Assembly (NCBI GenBank): GCA_963082975.1
Contig: OY720346.1
Span: 32,420,720 to 32,484,719 of the forward strand
DNA length: 64,000 nt
Reading direction: 5' to 3'
From: Labia minor
Lineage: Eukaryota; Arthropoda; Insecta; Dermaptera; Spongiphoridae
In this document: in pieces, positions 45,951 through 55,469 of the stretch
How positions within the stretch are numbered: position 1 is the stretch's first letter
How the letters are laid out: the number at the start of each line of letters is the position of its first letter
Notes under the pieces: model-generated
What the model saw: the letters and a program-made list of their open reading frames with translations, nothing else
The model's database searches: none
Told to the model about the DNA's origin: nothing
Translations under genes and position numbers: made by a program

Positions 45951-46109
45951 AATAGTTAAATAATACTAATTTGGGAGAAATGAGCAGAAAATGAAAATTT
46001 TTTTTATTTATTTTTCATAATTGTATGGTCTATATTTAACAGAACGTCGAAATTAATTTTGGCATAGATCTATTTTCATAGCAGGGAAAGAGTATTTTTA
46101 CATGCGTTT

Positions 46110-46690
46110 ATTTAGTTTCAACCTGTGTCCTGTCATCAAATCTTGCAATGTTAATTTGACTCACTTTCCAATCAACGAATGAGCTGAAATTTCGCATATA
46201 TATGTAACTCCGTTGACAATGCAATATTCAGGTTCAACTTAGGTCATAGGTGACCTAGGAGGTATTATATTTATCAATTAGTAATTACATATTGCATAAT
46301 ATTGAAAAATAATAATTATTTAAAAACCTGGGTTTCATTCAAAAAGTCACGGACTTAGAAACCTGACCCATTTGAATTAAATAATTAATTCTAAAAGTTA
46401 TTTAAATTAATTTAAATCATGTTTAATTATTTTGTAAAATTAAGTTATTTTTTAATTTAATTGAATATGTAAGTAATGGCGTTATTGTTTTTGAAAAGAT
46501 ATATGTATATATAAACCAATAATATAATAATAACAAATAATAATGATAATAATCAGCCCCCTATACCACCGATTTGATATATAGTTTTTTGAGGTGAAGA
46601 ATCGACATGAATTAGATTCTTTCAACATTCACACCATAACCTGAAATCAAAAACCGAGCGAAATTTCTATCAAGACTAAAAATTAGGAAA
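46110..46690 (-). repeat. Dispersed repeat, family 4, copy 2
   Basis: Inverse of 336-1000: GTGTCCTGTCATCAAATC, GACTCACTTTCCAATCAACG, GAGCTGAAATTTCGCATA, GTCATAGGTGACCTAGGAGG, AAAAAGTCACGGACTTAG, CACCGATTTGATATATAG and CCTGAAATCAAAAACCGAGC. Confidence 0.75.
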
Positions 46691-46801
46691 TAAAATAAAT
46701 AAAAAAATCTTTTTAAAAACACGCTTTTATTTAAATGCACTAAAAAGGAGAAAACAATTTCTGCACACCATGATTCCTTATAATTAATCATATCTAAATA
46801 A

Positions 46802-47022
46802 TAAGTTGACCTGGTTATAAGTAAATATACCAAATTTCATCAAAATCGGTTGAGCCGTTCAGGCTGTACACATCTATACGGACGGACAGACGGACGGACA
46901 GACATTATGCTAAAAATACTTTTTTCTGTTTAGAAAATGCATGATTCGTGGAGATATGTAAAAATCTCCACATGTGAAATTTGGTGTGAAAACAATACCT
47001 CCCTTACTATCGTCGGTCGGTA
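46802..47022 (+). repeat. Family 1 deletion derivative, copy C
   Basis: The left end AAGTTGACCTGG is fused directly to the second half (AAGTAAATATACCAAATTTC to CGTCGGTCGGTAA). About 415 bp are missing relative to copy B. Confidence 0.85.
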
Positions 47023-47027
47023 AAAAT

Positions 47028-47174
47028 AAGTTGACCTGTGGCGAGGTCCGAACCGACCGACGGTTTGAAGTAAATTAATTTCCAGCTACAGAAACAATTT
47101 AAAATAATTTTAATATATCTATTAATGTAATAAAAAACAGATATGGATACATAAATAATAAATATAAACATTTT
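47028..47174 (+). repeat. Family 1 left-end fragment, copy D
   Basis: AAGTTGACCTGTGGCGAGGT through AACATTTTT, about 147 bp, then an abrupt switch to the inverted copy E. Confidence 0.85.
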
Positions 47175-47811
47175 TACCGACCGACGATAGTAAGGGAGGT
47201 ATTGTTTTCACACCAAATTTCACATGTGGAGATTTTTACATATCTCCACGAATCATGCATTTTCTAAACAGAAAAGAGTATTTTTAGCATGATGTCTGTC
47301 CGTCTGTCCGTCCGTCCGTCTGTCCGTCCGTATAGATGTGTACAGCCTGAACGGCTCAACCGATTTTGATGAAATTTGGTATATTTACTTAATGCATCAG
47401 TGGGATGAATTGATCAACTTTTGGTGCAATTCCGGAAACCGGAAGTGGTAGTATTAGCGATCGACGATAGGAAGGAAAGGGTTATTTTCACACCAAAGGA
47501 GATTTTTTTATATATCACCACGAATCATGCATTTTGTATTGGTTTTATCCTCGAAAAAATCATATTTATTAGTTTTTTCTTGATTTAAAATTATATGACG
47601 TCATCCAGCCATGCATGACGTCACAGCCTGGTCTTGCATATATATTATAAATAAAATAAAATTAAAAATGTTTATATTTATTATTTATGTATCCATATCT
47701 GTTTTTTATTACATTAATAGATATATGAAAATTATTTGAAATTGTTTCTGTAGCTGGAAATTAATTTATTTCAAACCGTCGGTCGGTTCGGACCTGGCCA
47801 CAGGTCAACTT
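47175..47811 (-). mobile_element. Family 1 repeat, full inverted copy E
   Basis: All family 1 modules in reverse order, from TACCGACCGACGATAG to CCACAGGTCAACTT, 637 bp. Together with copies C and D it makes a large imperfect palindrome. Confidence 0.85.
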
Positions 47812-48284
47812 ATCTATATATTTAATACGCTAGTGTCCGTCTGTACGCAAAAAACTCCAGAGCCTAAACTACAAGGAGTAAGGTAACCAAATTTTTCTGA
47901 GGTGAAGGGTACCTCAAATGATGAAAAATAAAAAAGATATTAGAATCTTAGGTAACTCCTGAGCTGAGCTGCGGGTGTTCCATTTTCCAGAAATATATAT
48001 AAAGGAGAGTATTTGTATGTTTATAATTTGTTTACTTTTTTGCTGTTATAGAAACAGATATATATATATATATAATTAGAACCTCTCTCTCTCTCCCTCT
48101 CTATTTAAAATTTTAAAAAATGGAGTGTTCTAGCCAAATTAAGAAATTTAAATTCCTTATGCAACATTGATAGGTAAATGAATTGGACTGGAAGAGGAGA
48201 CATATGATTAGAGAAATTGGGGAAAAATCAACCGAAATGTAATTAAACAAAAAAATTCAAGAATTATGATACGGATACGACTTA

Positions 48285-49034
48285 CATACAAAATGTAGAA
48301 TTTGAAAATGTATAAATATTTAAATACTTAAGATCTCTAATCACCAAAGATAATAATATTCGAGAAGAATTTAAATCGACGTTGTAATTGAGAAACGCCT
48401 GTTATTATGCAGTAAAGGGGCTTATCTCATCAAAGAGGATCAAAATTAAAATATATAAAACAATTATTTTTCATGTTGATCCATGACTAGGGTGACCATA
48501 TTTCGAAAACACCTAACCGGGACAAACGGTATACCTTTTTTTTAGAACTAAATTGAAAAAATTTTGAAAAAAAAATTACGAAATGTCCTAAATATTGAAA
48601 AAACAGTAAGGTGTCCCGAAGACATTTTTGGGACAGAGCACCTAAAGACGGGACGTTTGGTCACCCTATCGATGACTCTGGGAGACGAGAGTAGATTTGG
48701 AGTATTTGTGATATTAATATTGTTCGCAGCATTTATAGGCCAAAAGAAGATGAGGTCACAGGGGGATGGCGGAGATGGCATAACGAGAAATAATGTCCAG
48801 ATATAGTTAAGGTTATAAAATCAAGAAGGCTAGGATGGGAAGGGGACGTGGTTGGAATTGGAGAAACTAGAAATTGGGAGAAACCGATTGGGAAACATCC
48901 GGTGGAAGACCAAGGACCAAGGTGGGTGGACAATGAAGGAAGGGACATGGGAGAGATGGGACAGGGTAGGATTTGGTTGTAGCTCAGGAGAGAGAATTGT
49001 AGATGCTGCGGCTAAGAACTTTCGAAAACTGTAG
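48285..49034 (+). pseudogene. LINE 3' end inside the Helitron-like element
   Basis: Before the inner insertion it matches 17343-17560 (AATTTGAAAATGTATAAATA, AAAGATAATAATATTCGAGA, GTAAAGGGGCTTATCTCATC). After it, from 48670, it matches 17565-17957 (GACTCTGGGAGACGAG, AAAAGAAGATGAGGTCACAG, AAATCAAGAAGGCTA, GGCTAAGAACTTTCG, UAG). Frameshifts throughout. Confidence 0.8.
48489..48669. mobile_element. Small inverted-repeat element (MITE) within the LINE piece
   Basis: The ends are AGGGTGACCATATTTCG and the inverse form CGGGACGTTTGGTCACCCT. The flanks CCATGACT and CGATGACT (7 of 8 bases alike) could be an 8-bp target duplication, the size made by hAT elements. Inside it, CCGGGACAAACGG and GTGTCCCGAAGAC echo each other. 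No coding capacity. It interrupts sequence that is continuous at 17550-17570. Confidence 0.65.
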
Positions 49035-49275
49035 AGACAGAGTTAGATAAATATAACATATACAATAATAATATATAATTAATTTACTGATTAAATTAAA
49101 ATATATTTTACAAGAAAACAAATACATGTCTTATCTACTTATACTGATTGAAACAAAATGGATGAAAACCTTTTACATACAGACTTTCAACCAAATACTA
49201 TGTATCACTCGGGGGTACAGGGGGCGGAGCCCCCGTCTAGGTGTGAAGAGCGCCGAAGGCGCTCGGAGCAGCTAG

Positions 49276-49764
49276 TTAATTTTATTTTATTTATAATATA
49301 TATGCAAGACCAGGCTGTGACGTCATGAATGGCTGGATGACGTCATATAATTTTAAATCAAGAAAAAACTAATATGATTTTCCCGAGGATAAAACCAATA
49401 CAAAGTGCATGATTCGTGGTGATATATAAAAAAATCTCCTCATGTGAAATTTGGTGTGAAAATAACCCTTACCTTCCTATCGTCGATCGCTAATACTACC
49501 ACTTCCGGTTTCCGGATTTGCACCAAAAGTTGATCAATTCATCCCACTGATGCATTAATAAAATATACCAAATTTCATCAAAATCCGTTGAGCCGTTCAG
49601 GCTGTACACATCTATACGGACGGACAGACGGACGGACGGACAGATATCATGCTAAAAATACTTTTTTCTGTTAAGAAAATGGATGATTCGTGGAGATATG
49701 TAAAAATCTCCACATGTGAAATTTGGTGTGAAAACAATACCTCTCTTACTATCGTCGGTCGGTA
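49276..49764 (+). repeat. Family 1 repeat, copy F, lacking its left part
   Basis: It starts TTAATTTTATTTTATTTATA directly after the Helitron CTAG and runs through all later modules to CGTCGGTCGGTAA. The missing left portion (about 150 bp) is not on the other side in the same orientation, so the locus was rearranged as well as interrupted. Confidence 0.85.
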
Positions 49765-50085
49765 ATGAAAGCGTGAGCGCCACACATGCAGAGAAAAACG
49801 TAAATTCTACTTCAAATAGACATAGTTATCAATTATAGTGGCAAAGGAAAAAAAAAACAGAAAGGTTTGTACATATACAATGAAATGTACTTCGTATTCT
49901 TTTCCTTTCCCTGCATGCTTGGCGCCCACGCTTTCATTTTTTAGATATGATTAATTATAAGGAAATCGTGGTATGTGTGGAGAAATTATTTTCTCCTTTT
50001 TAGTGTATTTAAATGAAATCATGTTTTTAAAAAGTTTTTTTTATATTTTTTTTTATTTTGAAATTTTTAAAGAATCATATCATAT

Positions 50086-50692
50086 GTAAAAATTAGCTGG
50101 AGTGTCTCCACTCGGCTATCTCGCAATTTGAATTGGATTAAATAACATAATATATTATATTTAAATTAAATTTAATTAATTATAAATTATAAATAATAAA
50201 TATTAAACCAGCGCATGTTTGGCTTTTTGTTGATGGCACCACGTCACGTGATGGCGCGTGAGATTTGCAGTGTTAAAAAATTAATTCTGGTAATTTCAGC
50301 GAATCAATCAAGCTGAAATTCTATATATAGCAGTTTTATACAATTATTAATCATGTGAAAAATTAACAAACATATATCTTTATTTTTAGGTCACTTTAGA
50401 GGAAAAAAATCAAAACGTTGTAAGTAATGACCCTCTTCCGGTTGAGCTACATTTCTCAAAAATTGATAGAAAACTACGAATTTTGAATAATGCTCATGTA
50501 CCAAATTTCATCATTCTAGCTCAAACCGTTTTTGCGTAATCTTGACTACATAGACACACACACACACACAGACATTTTTCTCAACCTTAGTGAAAATGAT
50601 TCAGGAACCTTTAAAACGTATAAAAACATCAAAATCTCAACATCGAAAATTTTCGTGATCGCAATACTATCTCTTACGAGATAGTAAAAATG
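50086..50692 (+). mobile_element. Family 5 repeat, copy 2
   Basis: Inverse of 43779-44462. Starts near AGCTGGAGTGTCTCCACTCG (GGAGTGTCTCCACTC forms a short stem) and GGCTATCTCGCAATTTG. Ends GATCGCAATACTATCTC-TTAC-GAGATAGTA, a 9-bp stem. It holds GGCACCACGTCACGTG and a (CA)n run at 50551-50570. Confidence 0.8.
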
Positions 50693-51230
50693 TAAAAATC
50701 ATAATGTTAGTATGACAGTTTTATGAATAGAAGCAAAACAATTAAATTAAATATTATTTAGTTATCAATTTTAATTTTTGTAAAGAATTTATTAAGAATA
50801 AAAAAATAATAAATTAAGAAATGTAATACAATATATATCTACTTACACTTATTATTAACGATTTAGGTGTATTTAGCTTTCTATAAAATCTAGTTATGCC
50901 AATATAACATTTTACTAAAATTAAGTATTATTATTGTTATATTATTGAGAACTATATAAGGACTAATAAAGATAACTAATTAATTAATTAAAAAAATATT
51001 TTTTAAAATTTATTTATTAAAATTTATTTAATAAATAATGAGTAAATATAATAATTATTAATACTAAATGTGGTAAAATATAGAGAGCTCAAATTATTTA
51101 CTAATGCATAAATATAAATATTTGTTAATTTGCATAATATAATATAATATTATTTATAATATAACTTATTAAAATATTAATTAGTTAATTTTACAAAAAA
51201 AAAAAAAAAAATAATACTTAATATAAAATT
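50693..51230. other. A+T-rich DNA, no gene seen
   Basis: No feature beyond a poly-A run at 51196-51211. Confidence 0.65.
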
Positions 51231-51264
51231 TCATTTGGAAATATAATTTCTTTTGATAATTTTT

Positions 51265-51680
51265 GAAGAGTTGAGAGAAACAGGAGGAGGTGAGGGGTGG
51301 GAGGAGGATTGGCGGATGAAGGAGGAATTCTTCATCCTGTCCCAGGTAAGTTCGTACAACCGACACACCGGCTAGCCAGTCAGAGTGACCAACATAAACT
51401 GGTCCTTCCATGCTTTAGAAAAAGAAAGAAGCAAGTTTTTTTTGAAGTGTGAGTGTTTGGATGTAAAGAACGGTAGAAGAGATATATAAAGTGGTAGGCG
51501 GAGTGGTGTGGAGGAAGAAGGGGTCAAAAAGTATAAAAAGATGGAGTATCTACTGTGTGTGCATGGGTATGTGTGTGTATACCTTTCTTCAAGAGTGAAG
51601 GGACTATAATATAATATTATAAACGATTACACTTCACTTGTAAATTCTAAATGTTGTTACAGGTGGAGCCACTTGACAGA
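51265..51680 (+). promoter_or_regulatory. G+C-richer island with a splice-donor match and a TATA match
   Basis: 51278-51345 is purine-rich and balanced, and ends CATCCTGTCCCAG|GTAAGTTCG. This is a perfect match to the donor consensus (CAG|GTAAGT), with GT at 51346. One frame through it, from about 51253, is open (EELRETGGGEGWEEDWRMKE, then EFFILSQ). No clear acceptor is seen upstream. Further on, GTCAAAAAGTATAAAAAGATGG at about 51522 has a strong TATA-box-like TATAAAAAG. Either could be chance, but together they make this a candidate first exon or promoter area of a host gene. Confidence 0.3.
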
Positions 51681-52481
51681 AAGACAGGTGTCTGAATTTT
51701 TTGTTCTTTCATTTTCTCTTTATTTTACATTATATTTCCATTTGAAATGTTATCCATATGACAATGCTTTTTAATTAAAATATATATAGCACATTAATAG
51801 ATTTATTATTATTAACTATTATTTATTTTTTATCTTTACTTTTTATTAAATTTCACGACTATTATCAATGTTTTTTTAACAAATCTCTTGTATGTAAAAG
51901 TAAAATTATTTAGTAAATTTAAAGGGGTTCCGAATATAATTCTCAATAAAATAAAAAACCTGCTAATATATACTTATATTATATAATATGAATAATGAAA
52001 AAATTAATTAATTTTTGACATTTTTTAAAAATTTATTATTATATAAATAATAATTTGCCAATAGACATTTTGTAAATATAAATAAATATATAAATTAATA
52101 AATAGATAATAAATTTATAAATTTGATTATACAATAAAATGTTTAGATACGAGTACATTGTATATTATATGCATAGAAATAATTTATCTAATATAAAGAC
52201 TCTTTCTTTTACAGACAGATAAAGAGACAAGGATGTGAATATCACGAAGAATGATTCAGCTCTCATGGTCATCATTCCAATCACTCAACTCAATGAATTT
52301 TATTTCTTTTTATTTTTATTTTTCCATTCATTCAGTTCAGTCAATGTCACATTAAATGTCGTTGTTGTCCATAAAAAAGTAAAAACACATCACGTTTAAG
52401 CTTATGAGAACAAAATAGGTAAAAAAGGAACAGAATTCGTTTTTTTTAAATTTTGGCTTGTTTTTTTTACTATAGTATATA

Positions 52482-52558
<77 letters not shown>

Positions 52559-53090
52559 TGAAATCATGTTGATTTCCATTAAATGACAAATGAGAATAAT
52601 ACAAAAAATCAATTTCCTTTTGGATTGTTGATAATGAAAGTATAGAATACAACAACAAAAAATGTTATTAGTATATAGGTTTATTATACAGAGTTGATTG
52701 ATTTGTGTTGTCATCTAATAAAATAAACTCGTTAGAGAGCAGACATCACACAATACTTTCATTTATATATCTTTTAACACTAATAAAAAATAATCAAATT
52801 CGTTTAATTTAAATAAAATCTAATTATAATTAAATATTTAATTATTTATAATAAAAAAAAACAAATAAAATATGCTTTAAGTTAATACGTTAATAGAATA
52901 AATAAATATAAATTACTTTTTCTTTTAATCTAATTTGTAATTTAATATAATAATTATAAAATTAATAATTAATTAATTTCTAATATAATGTGCTTTTGAT
53001 TTTATGCATTTTTATGAAATTGTCATCAAAGAAGTCATTTAAAAAAATAAACATCAAATAATAAGAAATAAATACGATGCTAATGGTAAA
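51681..53090. other. A+T-rich DNA with a TA/GA compound microsatellite
   Basis: (TA)n 52478-52526 continues as (GA)n 52527-52551. The long minus-strand frames here (52714-52352, 52658-52470) are translations of the microsatellite. No gene. Confidence 0.65.
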
Positions 53091-53099
53091 TCTGTTTTT

Positions 53100-53500
53100 G
53101 ACAAGGTGTGACAATCTAGTGAATACAGTGGTTGAGGCATGATTACGGTGTTATATTTGACTAAAAATATTCACGATCAAGCAATGATGTGTGAGCTAGT
53201 GCATTACCGTGATGCAGAATCCATGATTTGTTTTTCCACAACTGATCGTTCGAGCCGGTTATGTCTAGTAAACTTTGCATAACTTCCTTGTACTATTCCC
53301 TATTAACAGTACGACCTGTTGGCAAGAACTCATGATGCACCACGCCATTGTAATCGAAGAAAACAGTGAACAAAATCTTCACATTTAATCGATCATCGCG
53401 TGCTTTTTTAACGCTTGTACTACTTATAAACATTTTTTTGAGACAAAGTAGACTCGTCGAATGCCACAGTCAACATTTTAAGTGCGTTGGAGCACTTTAT
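53100..53500 (-). pseudogene. Second mariner-family transposase remnant
   Basis: Minus-strand reading from about 53413 gives RDDRLNVKILFTVFFDYNGV with the first catalytic Asp, VHHEFLPTGRTVNRE, a stop, then YKEVMQSLLD, QLWKNKSWILHHGNALAHTS and a stop after REYF. The family motif HHDNAPAH reads HHGNALAH, so the second catalytic Asp is lost. The third Asp region is missing because the coding region stops at about 53110. This sequence resembles a mos1/irritans-like mariner and differs from the one at 7.8 kb, so two mariner lineages invaded. Inverted ends were not located. Confidence 0.85.
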
Positions 53501-54250
53501 TCCATTTGTAACGCAAAATTTAATACAGATTCTTTAAAAAATTGAAGAACACACAAAAACGTGACTAACTTTTTCAGTTACCAAAATCAAACTACTAATC
53601 CAAAATGGCTGATAATATCAACATATGAGAAACATATGTGTATCAACATAACAAAAAGAAACATCGATAATCGAGTGTATACAGCTTGCAAAAATTCAAA
53701 ATTCACCTTTTCTTTTGTACAGACCTCGTAAGTGGTCAACCCTTTGAAATTGAAATTGCTAAACAAATATTAAAATTTGATATATCAATAATATTAAAGT
53801 AAATGAACTTTGATTTATAGTTAATTTCTAGGTTATAATTTCTCATGATACTTTAATAGTTGTATTAATTTCTTCCATCATTAAATATTAATTTTATTAT
53901 AATTTAATAACTTATTTTAATTTTAATTCATTCTAATTTACTTCTTCCCTAAAAAACATACTATTTTGCATACTATATTCTATTAATAATAAACAGAGTG
54001 CTACCAATTAGATTAATTTTATTAATTTTAAACCCATATTTTTATAACCGAACCTATAATATATATTATTGTTAAATATCTATTAATAAATTTATTACTT
54101 TAAAGGTATTATTACACACACACATATATTAAATAATTAGTATAATAAGATTACCTAAATACAAATTGATTTGATATTCCTTTTATAAAATTTAAGTAAA
54201 GTAATTAAATAATTAATTATAAATTATTTAATAGGAATTATACTGTATCA
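53501..54250. other. Spacer, mostly A+T-rich
   Basis: 53500-53740 is less A+T-rich (CAAAATGGCTGATAATATC, CATATGAGAAACATATG inverted repeat) and may be the rest of the mariner insertion. A (CA)n run lies at 54115-54123. No gene. Confidence 0.5.
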
Positions 54251-54254
54251 CAAT

Positions 54255-54663
54255 GGGGAGTTGAGTTCTGGTAGTGAAAGAGTGAGCAGCTTTTTTTGGA
54301 AGCTCCTCGTTGTTTTTGCATTAAAACAGTTTAGATTGCGATTGTCGTTCGAGAGTTATATCAGTTGGAAGCCTGATTAATCCTCTTTTAAGCAAAACTG
54401 AAGTACAGCGTTTCGAGAAAAAACTATGGCCCTAGAAGGAGAAAAACTTCAGCTGGCTTGGATTTCTTCGATTGGCCAAGCTTTTAATCTGATAAGTACA
54501 AAATAACGATTTCTAAAAATATTATAAAAATACACATTTGAATAATATACATTGTGATATTATTATTGTTTTAAATATAGAATTGTTATTATTTTGAATA
54601 TAGAAATAGAAATATATATGTGTGAATATATAAAATAAAACAAAAAACAAACAAACTAATAAA
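54255..54663 (+). other. Probable 5' leader of the second LINE
   Basis: A balanced-composition stretch (GGGGAGTTGAGTTCTGGTAG, GAGTGAGCAGC, GGAAGCTCCTCG, ACTATGGCCCTAGAAGG) directly before LINE ORF1. In many LINEs this is where the internal promoter lies. No protein match was recognised. Confidence 0.4.
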
Positions 54664-55273
54664 ATGAATATGGATAAGGATGAACTAATTGATTTGCTTA
54701 AAGGATGGAAGGAGGAGATAAAAATAGAGATATACAAAAATAATACAATTTTGGAGGAAAAATTTATGGGCATGATCGAGGAACGAAATAGTTTAATTGA
54801 GAGAGAGATAAATAACTTAAATCGTGAATCACAAAAGAGAAACATTATCCGAAAAAAACGTAATCAAATTTGTGAAGAAAATGATTTTCCCCGATCTAGT
54901 TATTAATCAAATAGATTATATCAAGAGATTGGGAAGACCTACCCAAGGAAAGATCAGACCTATTCTAATTGCATTCACAACACTAAGAATTAGAAATATA
55001 ATATTTAGACAGAAAAACAAATTAAAAGACCTTTCACAATATTTTACGGAACACTTTCTAAAAAAAATTTTGGAAATTAGAAAGAAACTGATCCCACAAA
55101 TGATAAAAGCTAGAGAGGAGGGGAAGTTTGCTATAATAAAATATGACAGGTTGATAATAAAGGACAAACTGTTTAACTTCAGAGAGAATGAAAACAAAAA
55201 AAAAGATTTGAAAAAAGTGAAACTCCACCCCCTTAACAGGGCACTGACAAAAATGATACAGGGAACACAATGA
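54664..55273 (+). pseudogene. LINE ORF1 (RNA-binding protein), frameshifted
   Basis: ORF1 proteins of this kind bind element RNA and act as chaperones. The ATG at 54664 opens a charged, helix-forming N-terminus (MNMDKDELIDLLKGWKEEIK) suited to a coiled coil. Near 54845 the frame shifts by one and continues to 55273 with YIKRLGRPTQGKIRPILIAF, RNIIFRQKNKLKDL and AREEGKFAIIKYDRLIIKD. This matches the L1-type ORF1 pattern of an RRM followed by a C-terminal domain. A frameshift after a run of A (CCGAAAAAAACG) is the only clear break. Confidence 0.75.
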
Positions 55274-55469
55274 TAACAAATAGTTTAAAAAAAAGAAATA
55301 ATGAAAAAAGAATAAAGACAAGAGTAACAAATAAAGATAAGGATGATAAACAGAACAAAATAGAAACTCCTGAAATTTAGAAGCAGCTCACTCGAGTGTG
55401 TGAGTGGAACAACAGAGCAACAATGATGCGAACCAGACAGAACCCAGGGTCCTAGGAGAGGACTTCTAA

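Larger units (their letters stand above)
47813..49275 (+). mobile_element. Helitron-like non-autonomous element carrying a LINE fragment
   Basis: It starts TCTATATATTTAATACGCTA after an A (47812). It ends GAGCGCC-GAA-GGCGCTC (7-bp stem, 49248-49264), GGAGCAG, CTAG (49272-49275), with T next (49276). A|TC ... hairpin, about 7-8 bases, CTAG|T is the terminal structure expected of Helitrons, which move by a rolling-circle-type mechanism and insert between A and T. No Rep/helicase is encoded. It contains a LINE 3' end (48285-49034) and, inside that, a 180-bp inverted-repeat element. An extra hairpin GGGGGCGGAGCCCCC lies at about 49210-49225. A second 3' end lies at 59381. Confidence 0.65.
46711..50034. 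mobile_element. Family 3 foldback, copy 2, split by a nested block
   Basis: The left part 46711-46801 (TTTTAAAAACACGCTTTTAT ... AATCATATCTAAATAAT) and the right part 49765-50034 (GAAAGCGTGAGCGCCAC ... TTTAAATGAAATCATGTTTT) join into one element like 1-335, about 361 bp. Terminal arms of about 60 bp are inverted copies. The 2,963 bases between (46802-49764) are other repeats inserted at one point, bordered on both sides by AAT. Confidence 0.8.

Noticed and set aside
52352-52714. 120-codon minus-strand frame
   Set aside because: Its middle is the translation of (GA)n and (TA)n microsatellites (runs of SL and YI).
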